NCBI RefSeq assembly: GCF_000972705.2
Contig: NZ_LATL02000225.1
Span: 1-18,290 of the forward strand
Reading direction: 5' to 3'
Source: Limnoraphis robusta CS-951
GTDB taxonomy: Bacteria; Cyanobacteriota; Cyanobacteriia; Cyanobacteriales; Microcoleaceae
Length of the DNA: 18,290 nt
In this document: in pieces, positions 7,917-14,886 of the stretch
How the letters are laid out: each line of letters begins with the position of its first letter
How positions within the stretch are numbered: the stretch's first letter is position 1
Made by a program: the position numbers and the translations under genes
The notes under the pieces: model-generated
Database searches by the model: none
The model's input: only the letters and a program-made list of their open reading frames with translations
What the model was told of the DNA's origin: nothing

Positions 7917-8046
7917 TATAGCGCTTCGCGCAGGCAAAAGGCAATCATGCAAAAGGCAAAAGGGAGGAATTTGCGAAAGTCTAATAAGGCTTTTCACCAT
8001 TCTTCGTTTCTGTGCTTATGTAAATAAACCTGCCCGCACTGCTATA
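7917..8046 (-). repeat. TATAGC-ended dispersed repeat, copy C (reverse orientation)
   Basis: Read on the minus strand this runs TATAGCAGTGCGGG ... TATTTACA ... AACGAAGAAT ... AAAAGCCT ... TTTTGCCTTTTGCA ... GCGCGAAGCGCTATA, 130 bp. The block order matches copy B (4919-5045). It fills most of the gap between the glycosyltransferase and the acetyltransferase and ends 3 nt before the latter's start codon. Confidence 0.65.
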
Positions 8047-8059
8047 AATTATTCAGTGC

Positions 8060-8083
8060 AGAGACGTTGTTCAAAACGCCTCT
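8060..8083 (-). repeat. AGAGACGTT hairpin after the glycosyltransferase
   Basis: AGAGACGTT (8060-8068) and AACGCCTCT (8075-8083) form a 9-bp stem with one G-T pair around a 6-nt loop, starting 8 nt beyond the glycosyltransferase stop codon. GAGACGTT-type hairpins are a frequent extragenic repeat in cyanobacteria. There is no T-run on the minus strand, so it is more likely a 3'-end stability element or repeat than a classic terminator. Confidence 0.5.
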
Positions 8084-8091
8084 ACAGGTAA

Positions 8092-9048
8092 CTATTTCTG
8101 TACAGCTTGCGGAACCGAGGGAACAGAATTTGATTGTTCAGCAGATGGTTTACTGACGTTTAAATGACCCCCAAATGTCCGCAATTCATACAATTTTACG
8201 CCGATTTGATATTCATATTGACTGAGTAAACGACCATAAATATAACCGGCTCGACCATCTAAAAAACCCAGTCTCAGGATATAAAATAAGACAAATCTAA
8301 GAAAGGGTTTAAACGGAAGTCTCACCCAAACTTTTTTCAAGAATCGCTTGCGTTGAACCGCATCTCCAAACAAATTCGCACCAATCGTATCGCTTTCATC
8401 TTGTCCGGTTAAAATGTTATAATAGACGCGAGCTTCCCAGTTAGAATAACGGTTGTGTCGAGCAATCCAGTGGAACATATCACGAAAGTCTTCATGGAGC
8501 ATATCATTTTTTAGATAGCCAACTTTCTGGGAACCAGACATTACAACGTGTTCGTGAACTTCGTTATCTCCGGTATTGCGAACCCCTTCGGTTTTGAGGT
8601 TTTCATAGCGACCCTGTTTGTACTTAAATAAACGCAGGTTCCAGTCGGGATATTTGCCCCCGTGACGAATCCAAGCGCCTAAAAAGAAAACCCGCCGATT
8701 CAGATAATAACCGCAATATTCGGGATTTTGAATCACCATCGCGATTTCATCCCAAAGTTCAGAAGGAATTCGTTCGTCACAGTCTACAATTAACACCCAT
8801 TCATGACGAAAGGGAAGATTTTCTAAGGACCAATTTTTCTTTTTCGGCCAATTTCCGTTAAAATAAAATTGTATGACTTTTGCACCGTGACTTTCGGAAA
8901 TTTCAACAGTGCGATCTTCACTTTGAGAGTCTACCACAAAGATTTCATCAGCTCTAGCAACACTCGCCAAACAAGCAGGCAGGTTTTCCTCTTCGTTTTT
9001 GGCAGGAATGAGAACCGAAACCGGAATCTTAGATGCAGTTGAGGTCAT
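8092..9048 (-). CDS. Family 2 glycosyltransferase (WaaE/KdtX-like)
   Basis: The start is taken at ATG 9046-9048 (MTSTASKIPVSVLIPAKNEE); the frame reaches a TTG at 9081, but neither start has a clear ribosome binding site. The 318-residue protein has a GT-A fold. The nucleotide-sugar motif VSVLIPAKNEEENL is near residue 10, IFVVDSQSEDRT near residues 37-47, and the DXD-type metal site VDCDERIP has its acidic residues at 89 and 91. Further on are the acceptor-side motifs NRRVFFLGAWIRHGGKYPDWNLRLF and VHEHVV. The C-terminus is basic and aromatic (RLPFKPFLRFVLFYILRLGFLDG), as in membrane-associated LPS-core and exopolysaccharide transferases. It probably adds one sugar to a lipid-linked saccharide at the cytoplasmic face. 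With the downstream acetyltransferase it suggests a small polysaccharide-decoration unit. The donor and acceptor sugars cannot be read from sequence. Confidence 0.87.
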   Translation of the reverse strand: MTSTASKIPVSVLIPAKNEEENLPACLASVARADEIFVVDSQSEDRTVEISESHGAKVIQFYFNGNWPKKKNWSLENLPFRHEWVLIVDCDERIPSELWDEIAMVIQNPEYCGYYLNRRVFFLGAWIRHGGKYPDWNLRLFKYKQGRYENLKTEGVRNTGDNEVHEHVVMSGSQKVGYLKNDMLHEDFRDMFHWIARHNRYSNWEARVYYNILTGQDESDTIGANLFGDAVQRKRFLKKVWVRLPFKPFLRFVLFYILRLGFLDGRAGYIYGRLLSQYEYQIGVKLYELRTFGGHLNVSKPSAEQSNSVPSVPQAVQK

Positions 9049-9251
9049 AGCGAGAAGTTTCCAGTAGTAGTTTTGCAACAAATAATCAATGTTAGATGCG
9101 CGTCCAAAGCATCAAAAATCTTTGGCACTAGAGAATAGTAGAGGATACATCCAGAGAACATCAGATTAAATCTACCCCCCTTCACTCTAACCTTTCCCTA
9201 CTTGCCTTGCCCAACAATCAACCTCAGCTATCTGCTTTATAAAACTGATAT

Positions 9252-9400
9252 AACGCGGTACAAACCGTGTTAACGTTTACTTCCTGTCTTGCAAAGTTCC
9301 TTCTCGAGCGGTTTCCGCCGAGATCGGACTTTGCGCTGCATCACCCCGGACTGTCGGCAGTACCCGGTCAGACAGGCTTTTTACCGAGAAGCCCTCGGCA
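9252..9400 (-). ncRNA. Candidate TnpB guide RNA (reRNA/omegaRNA) overlapping the tnpB 3' end
   Basis: Read on the minus strand, the last about 125 nt of tnpB and the next 25 nt hold several stems. CCGAG/CTCGG closes GGCTT at the upstream end, CTGTC pairs with GACAG, GCGG/CCGC closes an AAA loop near the stop codon, and ACGGT/ACCGC forms the terminal hairpin. By analogy with characterised TnpB loci, the scaffold ends at the element's right end and the guide is the flanking host sequence, here just below position 9252. This is inferred from position and local pairing only. Confidence 0.4.
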
Positions 9401-10458
9401 TAATGTAATAAATTCAGACTCGCATTCAAATCACGGTCAATACTTACACTGCAAACCTGACAATTGAAAACCCGTTCTTTGAGTGGCATTTCTTGAATGT
9501 GACCGCAACTTGAACAGGTTTTAGTTGACGGATAAAATCTGTCAGCAAAAACTACTACTGAGCCGTACCACTCGGACTTATACTCGACTTGGCGGCGAAT
9601 TTCATAAAGAGCAGAATCGGCAATAGCACCCGCTAATTTATGATTTTTTAACATCCCAGAAACATTCAAGTCTTCTAACCCGATAACTGCGTGATTTTTG
9701 CATAGCCATGAGGTCAATTTATGAATTGTATCTTTTCGGATGTTAGCCACTCTTTGATATGCTTTTGCGAGTTTCAATCTAGCTTTGTTCCTGTTATTTG
9801 AACCCTTCTGTTTTCTCGAGAGTTCGCGTTGAAGTCTGGCTAGATTTTTTTGAGCTTTTTTGTGGGCTGCTGGATTGGCAAAAACAGTACCATCTGAACA
9901 GGTCGCTAATACCTTAACCCCAACATCAACACCCAGGTATTCTCTTGATTTTACAGTCTGTTCTGGCTCAAATTCGTAGGCTACAGACAGATACCAAGAA
10001 TCAGCGACTCGACTAATTGTGACTCGTTTAGTCTGAATTTCGGGAAGGGGTTCGTAGGTGTTAACCCATCCAATAAAAGGAAGCTTCAATCTCCTTCCTG
10101 AAAACCTCATTACTTTGCCACAATTATCAATCGTAAAGCTATCATTTCTGCCTTTTTTCTTGAACTTAGGATGTTTGGCAACGCCTTGAAAAAAGCGACT
10201 GAAAGCTTCCCCTAAGTGCATAAAGGCAAATTGATAAACTCTAGAACTTAGCGTTGACTGCCAGGAGTATTGAGGTTTAATGTGATTGGTGTAGAATTTT
10301 TTGAGCTTGTTCGTTGAAGGTTTTAGTCCTTCTTTATAAGCCTCGTTCCACATCGCTAAGGCCCAATTCCAAACCCATCTAGAATATCCCGCGTGTTTAG
10401 CCATTAAGGTCTTTTGACGGTTATTAAGTTTGAGTTGGGTCTTGAAGGCTCGTTGCAT
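9277..10458 (-). CDS. tnpB: TnpB family RNA-guided endonuclease (IS605 OrfB)
   Basis: This 393-residue protein starts at ATG 10456-10458 (MQRAFKTQLKLNNRQKTLMAKHAGYSRWVWNWAL with the usual OrfB helix-turn-helix start). It has a RuvC-like nuclease with the first Asp in YLGVDVG (D178), the Glu in IGLEDLNVSG (E262) and the last Asp in DRDLNASLNL (D341/D343). Between them is a four-cysteine zinc ribbon, CSSCGH ... CQVC (C315, C318, C333, C336). All catalytic and metal-binding positions are present and the frame is unbroken, so it is probably functional. TnpB proteins cut DNA next to a target-adjacent motif using a guide RNA made from the element's own 3' end, which favours element retention. The C-terminal tail after residue 355 is encoded by hairpin-rich DNA that probably doubles as the guide-RNA scaffold. 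Confidence 0.95.
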   Translation of the reverse strand: MQRAFKTQLKLNNRQKTLMAKHAGYSRWVWNWALAMWNEAYKEGLKPSTNKLKKFYTNHIKPQYSWQSTLSSRVYQFAFMHLGEAFSRFFQGVAKHPKFKKKGRNDSFTIDNCGKVMRFSGRRLKLPFIGWVNTYEPLPEIQTKRVTISRVADSWYLSVAYEFEPEQTVKSREYLGVDVGVKVLATCSDGTVFANPAAHKKAQKNLARLQRELSRKQKGSNNRNKARLKLAKAYQRVANIRKDTIHKLTSWLCKNHAVIGLEDLNVSGMLKNHKLAGAIADSALYEIRRQVEYKSEWYGSVVVFADRFYPSTKTCSSCGHIQEMPLKERVFNCQVCSVSIDRDLNASLNLLHYAEGFSVKSLSDRVLPTVRGDAAQSPISAETAREGTLQDRK

Positions 10459-10710
10459 AGATGTATTCTTTTATCTTACAGATAGTACCGTGTTGTACCA
10501 TAAATTGTCAACTAAGTTACTGCTCTAGGGAACACTTTTATAGATTAATCAATCTGCTATCTAGACTCAAGTGTAAAGCCGTTGTGTCAGTTTGTTCGTT
10601 AGGCGGCATCGAGTTCGGACTTGAGAACATTCCCCAGATTTATGACCGATCGGCCTGAACTGTTTTATCATCAACATCAGTCATTAATTGCGTGACCGAT
10701 ATCGTTCGCG

Positions 10711-11862
10711 ATGGGAACCGTGCAGAACTCTAGAAACACTCACACTAAACAAGCCGTGTATAAACCGATTCGATTGATTGTCAGTAGTATCTTAGTCGCA
10801 TTTGTCGCCACTGTAACCCCCCAGATGGCTCATTCCGTTGAAGTCGTTGCTCAAGCGAACACTCAATCCAATGACCAGCTTAACCAATTACTCGAACAAG
10901 GACGTCAGTTAGTCGATGCTGGAAAAATTGATGAAGCCCTTCTCGTTTACGTGCAAGCCGCAGGACTTGATCCCAGTGATCCGAAGATTTATTCAGGAAT
11001 TGCCTATTTAGAAGCCTTGCGGGGAAATTATCAATCCGCCGCTAAATTTTATCGAGACGCCTTAGTTCTTGATCCGCAGAATGCCGATTTTCAATATGGT
11101 TTGGCTTATAGTTTGGTCAAGCTAGAAGATTACAAAGGTGCTGCTGACGCCTATCGCAAAGCCATTAGCCTCAAACCCGATCACCTAAATGCTTATTTGG
11201 GGCTAGCGGTGAGTTTATTCCGTCAAGGTGATTATAGTAGCGCTGTCAAAACCTATGAAATGGTGATTGCATCTGACCCCAACAACTGGCAAGCCTATGC
11301 TTCGATGGGAATGTCTTTGTTACGTCAGGAAAATCTCCCGAAAGCCGTTGAAACCCTGCGACAAGCGGCCGTACTGGCACCGAATGAAGCAGGTGTTCAA
11401 ATTAAGCTGGGAGTGGCGTTACTGCGAAGTGGCGACCAAGCAGGGGCCGTTGCAGCCTTTGAACAGGCGGCGGCGTTGAGTCCCCGTGATGGAGAGATTC
11501 AGTTTCAAATCGGCGAAGTGTTGAAAGTTCAGAATAACTTGGATGGGGCGATCAGTGCTTATCAACGGGCGTTAGCTTTCAATCCCAATTTAGTAGAAGC
11601 CGATATCGCAATTGGGGAAATCCAGTTAGAAAGAAAGGAATATATTGGGGCGATAGTCAGTTTCCGACGAGTCGTTGATAAAGCTCCCCAAAATCCTAGC
11701 GCTCACTACAACTTGGGAATGGCAATCAAAGGTCGAGGTGGTCGAGACTCACAAGCGATCGCCGCTTTTGAAACCGCTCTCAAACTCTATGAACAACAGG
11801 GTGATACCGAAGGCGTTAAAAAGACACAAGAGGCGTTAAAAGGACTCAAAAAATCAAAATAA
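10711..11862 (+). CDS. Exported tetratricopeptide repeat protein
   Basis: This is a 383-residue protein with an N-terminal basic region and hydrophobic segment (PIRLIVSSILVAFVATVTP) followed by QMAHSVEVVAQA, a likely signal peptide cut after AHS or AQA. The rest is about nine consecutive 34-residue TPRs from about residue 55 to 375, for example IYSGIAYLEALRGNYQSAAK, LDPQNADFQYGLAYSLVKLED and LNAYLGLAVSLFRQGDYSSA, with the usual Ala/Gly and Pro positions. A short charged tail ends the protein. TPR superhelices bind peptides or partner proteins, so a scaffold role in the periplasm or at the thylakoid/plasma membrane is likely, but the partner is unknown. There is no Shine-Dalgarno sequence before the ATG. 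A TnpB element lies about 210 bp upstream on the other strand. Confidence 0.88.
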   Translation: MGTVQNSRNTHTKQAVYKPIRLIVSSILVAFVATVTPQMAHSVEVVAQANTQSNDQLNQLLEQGRQLVDAGKIDEALLVYVQAAGLDPSDPKIYSGIAYLEALRGNYQSAAKFYRDALVLDPQNADFQYGLAYSLVKLEDYKGAADAYRKAISLKPDHLNAYLGLAVSLFRQGDYSSAVKTYEMVIASDPNNWQAYASMGMSLLRQENLPKAVETLRQAAVLAPNEAGVQIKLGVALLRSGDQAGAVAAFEQAAALSPRDGEIQFQIGEVLKVQNNLDGAISAYQRALAFNPNLVEADIAIGEIQLERKEYIGAIVSFRRVVDKAPQNPSAHYNLGMAIKGRGGRDSQAIAAFETALKLYEQQGDTEGVKKTQEALKGLKKSK

Positions 11863-11936
11863 TCCGGTTAAAGCAATGGAAGTCTGGAGTAACGGATTAC
11901 AAGTTTTCAACCGGGGGTGAAGTAGGGTAAATTAGA

Positions 11937-11985
11937 GACGACACCTCCTGACGAAGAACCTCAAACTAACGATGTCGTCGTTTTT
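11937..11985 (+). terminator. Possible terminator between the TPR gene and the L,D-transpeptidase
   Basis: GACGACA (11937-11943) pairs with TGTCGTC (11973-11979) around a 29-nt loop, followed by GTTTTT. The stem is short and the loop long, so the strength is uncertain. The next gene starts 30 bp later with its own ribosome binding site, so it could also be a leader structure of that gene. Confidence 0.4.
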
Positions 11986-12014
11986 CCATCCTTTTTGGTG
12001 AGGAGTTCAATTCT

Positions 12015-12632
12015 ATGGTTTTTAAAGTTAATAATCAAAATCGATTTCAACGTTTTATCCGTGTCGGTTTGAGCGCTTTGATGGTCTCCGTAATTGTTCA
12101 ATCTGGGGTTTCGGCTTCGACTCCGAATAATACTAAAGTCGCTCAGGGTACATCAGCCCGAACTTCGGTGATCCCGTCGCAATTATTGAATCCCATTTTA
12201 CCGGGGTTAGATGATCCTTCTATCTTTTTACCGTCTGGAAAACCCAAAATGCGGTTAGTTTTGCGCTTGGGTCAGCGACGAGTTTTTGTTTATCGTAATG
12301 ATCAACAGGTGGCGAGTTATCCGGTGGCGGTGGGAAAAGCGGGTTGGGAAACGCCCACAGGTCAATTTAAAGTGATTCAGATGGTGGAAAACCCTGTTTG
12401 GCAAAATCCCTGGACGGGAGAAGTGCGTCCACCTGGCCCTGATAGTGCGTTAGGACTGCGCTGGATTGGTTTCTGGACAGATGGGAAGGATACGATTGGG
12501 TTTCATGGGACTCCTACGATTAATTCTATTGGACAAGCCGCCTCTCATGGTTGTGTACGGATGCGAAATGAAGATGTAGTGGCCTTATTTAATCAAGTTG
12601 AAATGGGAACGCTTGTGGTTGTTGAACCGTGA
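12015..12632 (+). CDS. L,D-transpeptidase (YkuD domain), exported
   Basis: This is a 205-residue protein starting at an ATG with an AGGAG site at 12001-12005 (9 nt spacing). Residues 1-35 form a signal peptide (FIRVGLSALMVSVIVQSGVSA, cut near Ser-Ala-Ser). The YkuD catalytic domain spans about residues 78-204 and begins LVLRLGQRRVFVYRNDQQVA. It has the conserved GKAGWETPTGQFKV segment, IGFHGTP with His164, and the active-site motif SHGCVRM with the nucleophile Cys180. Such enzymes form 3-3 cross-links in peptidoglycan or attach proteins to it, acting in the periplasm. There is no LysM or other wall-binding domain, so it is a minimal exported form. A strong HIP1-built terminator follows at 12711-12752. 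Confidence 0.94.
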   Translation: MVFKVNNQNRFQRFIRVGLSALMVSVIVQSGVSASTPNNTKVAQGTSARTSVIPSQLLNPILPGLDDPSIFLPSGKPKMRLVLRLGQRRVFVYRNDQQVASYPVAVGKAGWETPTGQFKVIQMVENPVWQNPWTGEVRPPGPDSALGLRWIGFWTDGKDTIGFHGTPTINSIGQAASHGCVRMRNEDVVALFNQVEMGTLVVVEP

Positions 12633-12669
12633 ACCTTCAGGGGGTGTCAAAAGCTGCTTGAGCGTCCAG

Positions 12670-12693
12670 CCCGGTGTCCAGGAAAATCCGGGA
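12670..12693 (+). repeat. CCCGG/CCGGG hairpin
   Basis: CCCGG (12670-12674) and CCGGG pair around a 13-nt loop, ahead of the stronger terminator at 12711. There is no T-run, so it is not a terminator by itself. Confidence 0.3.
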
Positions 12694-12710
12694 AGATCAA
12701 AAGAAAAATC

Positions 12711-12752
12711 AAATGCGATCGCAGATAGGTGTTTGGCGATCGCATTTTTTTT
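12711..12752 (+). terminator. Strong rho-independent terminator built from HIP1 octamers
   Basis: AAATGCGATCGC (12711-12722) and GCGATCGCATTT (12736-12747) are perfect 12-bp arms around a 13-nt loop, and the right arm runs into an eight-T tract. Each arm contains the HIP1 octamer GCGATCGC. The A-rich left flank also makes it a potential bidirectional terminator. It lies 78 bp after the L,D-transpeptidase stop codon. Confidence 0.85.
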
Positions 12753-12798
12753 GAACGAAAAATGTTGAGTCACTGGTTACTGGTTACTGCTCACTGAA

Positions 12799-12856
12799 TT
12801 ATCCCCCTCCTGGGGATAAGAATTTTGTGCTATCATCTAAATGCCCCCCTGGGGGA
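12799..12856. promoter_or_regulatory. Paired G/C palindromes upstream of the DUF3120 gene
   Basis: TTATCCCC (12799-12806) and GGGGATAA (12812-12819) form a perfect 8-bp inverted repeat. A second C-run/G-run inverted repeat, CCCCC-CT-GGGGG followed by ATA, lies at about 12844-12857. The centres are about 40 bp apart, near four helical turns, and between them is a TATCAT that could be a -10 box (12831-12836). The pairing and spacing suggest operator sites for a dimeric regulator. That is inference, and no known operator is recognised. Confidence 0.4.
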
Positions 12857-12958
12857 TATTTGTGGAATCTCTAACTTCATATCTTAAATAAGATAAACTT
12901 AAGTAACGAATTTTTAAGAAAACGGTTTAAAAGTTAGATTGTCGTATAGGAGCGAACC

Positions 12959-13657
12959 TTGACTACTACTCAGCCTGCTCAATCCCCTGCTAAATTTCAG
13001 ATTTTCTTAAGAAAAGTTCAACTTTCTCAGAAATGGATGCTGTTCGGAGCGGCGATTTTTCTGGTGTGCGTTCCGGTGTTTTTTCAAGCGCCCCTGGTGC
13101 GAAGCTGGCCCGTGTTCACTCTGTTAATGACTATCGGATGGCTAGCAACGAGTCTACTGTTAATGCGATCGCGTTCAAGCTGGGTGTGGGGAGACTTATT
13201 GCTGGGGTTTACCTTAAGTTGGTTAACGGGATCGATCTATTGGGGTTGGCTGCGGGGAGAACCGCTTCTTCATCTTCCCATTGAAGCGTTAGGCGTTCCT
13301 TTTGCTTGCTGGTGTCTACATCGGGGATGGGGAAAAGTCGGAAATTGGTTTTATTTGGGTTCATTATTTGGAACGGCTGTTACAGATGGATATTTTTACA
13401 TCACGGGTTTAATTCCCAACTGGCGACAACTGATGACCGTAGACCCTACGTTCGCCGTTTCCATCTTGCAAGACGCCTTAGAACGGGTTACTACCCCTTG
13501 GGGGATCAGTTGGGCGGTTGTTTTAGTGATGCTGCTGTTAGGTGTAGGTTTATTGCCGTTACAATCGAACCAATTACATAAATGGGTGTTTAGTGGAGCG
13601 GTTTTGAGTACAATCTTAGTAGATAGCTTGTTCTTGATAGCAGCCTGTGCCGCCTAA
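12959..13657 (+). CDS. DUF3120 integral membrane protein
   Basis: This is a 232-residue hydrophobic protein with a TTG start at 12959 supported by AGGAG at 12948-12952 (6 nt spacing); no ATG lies near the N-terminus. About six membrane segments are visible: WMLFGAAIFLVCVPVFF, WPVFTLLMTIGWLATSLLL, LLLGFTLSWLTGSIYWGWL, a short one near WFYLGSLFGTAVTDGYFY, WGISWAVVLVMLLLGVGLLP, and VFSGAVLSTILVDSLFLIAA at the end. Conserved-looking polar/aromatic motifs include GSIYWGWLRGEPLLHLPIEA and TDGYFYITGLIPNWRQLM. The family is known mainly from cyanobacteria and has no assigned function as far as I know. The gene is alone between a terminator and a weakly supported short ORF, behind the paired palindromes. 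Confidence 0.85.
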   Translation: MTTTQPAQSPAKFQIFLRKVQLSQKWMLFGAAIFLVCVPVFFQAPLVRSWPVFTLLMTIGWLATSLLLMRSRSSWVWGDLLLGFTLSWLTGSIYWGWLRGEPLLHLPIEALGVPFACWCLHRGWGKVGNWFYLGSLFGTAVTDGYFYITGLIPNWRQLMTVDPTFAVSILQDALERVTTPWGISWAVVLVMLLLGVGLLPLQSNQLHKWVFSGAVLSTILVDSLFLIAACAA

Positions 13658-13665
13658 GAACGGAC

Positions 13666-13836
13666 ATGGGTGGAGGTTGGGGTGCATCTAACACGAGAAC
13701 GGCTTTACTAGAAGCCTTACTGCCGTTTCAACCTGAAAAGGGAAAGAAAAAGATAGATCTTTCTAGATTAAAGACTAAAATAGAATCGATCAGGGCGACG
13801 CTGAAGAATCTCCCAAGTTCAGGTTGGGTGTTATAA
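13666..13836 (+). CDS. Possible small ORF, 56 codons
   Basis: An ATG 8 nt after the DUF3120 stop opens a frame of 56 residues, MGGGWGASNTRTALLEALLP and onward, ending NLPSSGWVL. The second half is Lys-rich and would form an amphipathic helix (DLSRLKTKIESIRATLKNL). There is no Shine-Dalgarno sequence and I recognise no family. Its closeness to the upstream stop would allow translational coupling. It may be a real small protein or chance. Confidence 0.35.
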   Translation: MGGGWGASNTRTALLEALLPFQPEKGKKKIDLSRLKTKIESIRATLKNLPSSGWVL

Positions 13837-13905
13837 ACTTTTGTTGGGCGAGATGAATATCTAGCTCCCAATCTCCAAAAACCCAGTGTCCTATCTCAAT
13901 CTGTT

Positions 13906-14886
13906 GTGAAATTGCAACACACCCCTCACCTATTAATTCTCAGTGACGGTGGCAAAAAATATTTGCCACTTGTTGGTAAAAACTATTGGACATTGGGCCG
14001 CAGCGACGACAACAACTTTGTGATCCGCGATCGATGGATTTCCCGTAATCATGCGATCTTGCAACGTATGGAAAGCGGAGATTTTTATTTGATTGATCTC
14101 GGAAGTCGCAATGGTTCCTTTGTAAATGGTCGCCGAGCTACAATTCCAATCACGTTGGAGGATGGCGATCAGATTATATTTGGCCAAACGGAGATGGAGT
14201 TTCACTGTCCATCGAACCGACCTGAAGTCGATGATACCGAACCGGAGTCAGAAGATTTTACCGCTACGCTCACGGTGCGCCGTTTGATTACGGTTATGGT
14301 GATTGATATCCGAGACTTCACCGTGTTAACGCGACAGCTTGATGAACGTTTACTCTCTGAAGTGATGGGACGGTGGTTCCGCGAAGCCGGAGAAATTGTC
14401 CGCGAACATGGTACCTGGGTTGATAAGTATATTGGCGATGCGATTATGGTGGTTTGGTTTCATGGGGCGCAGGGCGTTAGTTCCCAAGAAATGTTACAGA
14501 TTTGTGATGCCTTGAGAACGTTACACGAGACGACAGAAGCCATCAGCAACGCCTATCCCCTCCCCTTCCCCTTGCGAGTGGGTGCAGGGCTAAATACGGG
14601 CTATGCAATGGTGGGAAATACAGGGGGTAGCGGTAATTCTGATTATACTGCGTTGGGAGATACCGTTAACGCGGCGTTTCGACTGGAATCTTCGACTAAA
14701 CAACTGGGGATGGATATTGCGTTGGGGGAAACTACTTATAAATATCTGTCTCAATTACATTCAGAAAATACGTTTGAACAGCATAGTGTTCATCTCAAGG
14801 GTTATGATACTCCCACGATTACTTATGCCTCAACTTTTGCAGGTTTAAATGAGTTTTTAGAACGGGTCGGAGGTTCAAAACCTTAA
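13906..14886 (+). CDS. FHA-domain class III adenylyl cyclase
   Basis: This 326-residue protein starts at GTG 13906; no Shine-Dalgarno sequence is visible. An N-terminal FHA domain (about residues 12-100) has the phosphothreonine-binding signature GRSDDNNFVI, then SRNHA (Ser46, Arg47, His49) and RNGSFVNG. A short acidic linker leads to a class III cyclase domain (about residues 125-285). Its metal-binding Asp residues are D134 in VIDIRDF and D178 in KYIGDAIM, the purine-selecting pair is K174 and T248 (DYTALGD), and the transition-state pair is N255 and R259 (NAAFRLE). Every catalytic position is present. Lys with Thr at the second position is known from the cyanobacterial cyclase CyaB1 and points to ATP rather than GTP. 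It has no membrane segment, so a soluble cAMP source controlled by binding a phosphorylated partner is likely; the kinase and partner are not in this window. Confidence 0.93.
   Translation: MKLQHTPHLLILSDGGKKYLPLVGKNYWTLGRSDDNNFVIRDRWISRNHAILQRMESGDFYLIDLGSRNGSFVNGRRATIPITLEDGDQIIFGQTEMEFHCPSNRPEVDDTEPESEDFTATLTVRRLITVMVIDIRDFTVLTRQLDERLLSEVMGRWFREAGEIVREHGTWVDKYIGDAIMVVWFHGAQGVSSQEMLQICDALRTLHETTEAISNAYPLPFPLRVGAGLNTGYAMVGNTGGSGNSDYTALGDTVNAAFRLESSTKQLGMDIALGETTYKYLSQLHSENTFEQHSVHLKGYDTPTITYASTFAGLNEFLERVGGSKP

Larger units (their letters stand above)
9252..10500 (-). mobile_element. IS200/IS605-group element carrying only tnpB
   Basis: This is a single tnpB gene bounded by short subterminal hairpins. 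Beyond the 5' end of tnpB, TAGTAC (10483-10488) and GTACCA (10495-10500) pair around CGTGTT. Beyond its 3' end, AACGCGG (9252-9258) and CCGTGTT (9265-9271) form an imperfect stem around TACAAA. Both hairpins contain the string CCGTGTT on the plus strand. IS200/IS605 elements lack long inverted repeats and use such hairpins as TnpA recognition sites, so a TnpA encoded elsewhere would be required. No tnpA is present on either side. The exact ends and the target tetranucleotide cannot be set without comparison with an empty site; the coordinates given run hairpin to hairpin. Confidence 0.65.

Noticed and set aside
10461..10658. 65-codon plus-strand ORF upstream of the TPR gene
   Set aside because: It starts inside the transposon end, has no ribosome binding site or family resemblance, and has a Cys/Ser-rich composition unlike neighbouring proteins. 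The 10501-10710 gap otherwise shows only an unassigned CCGATCGG palindrome.
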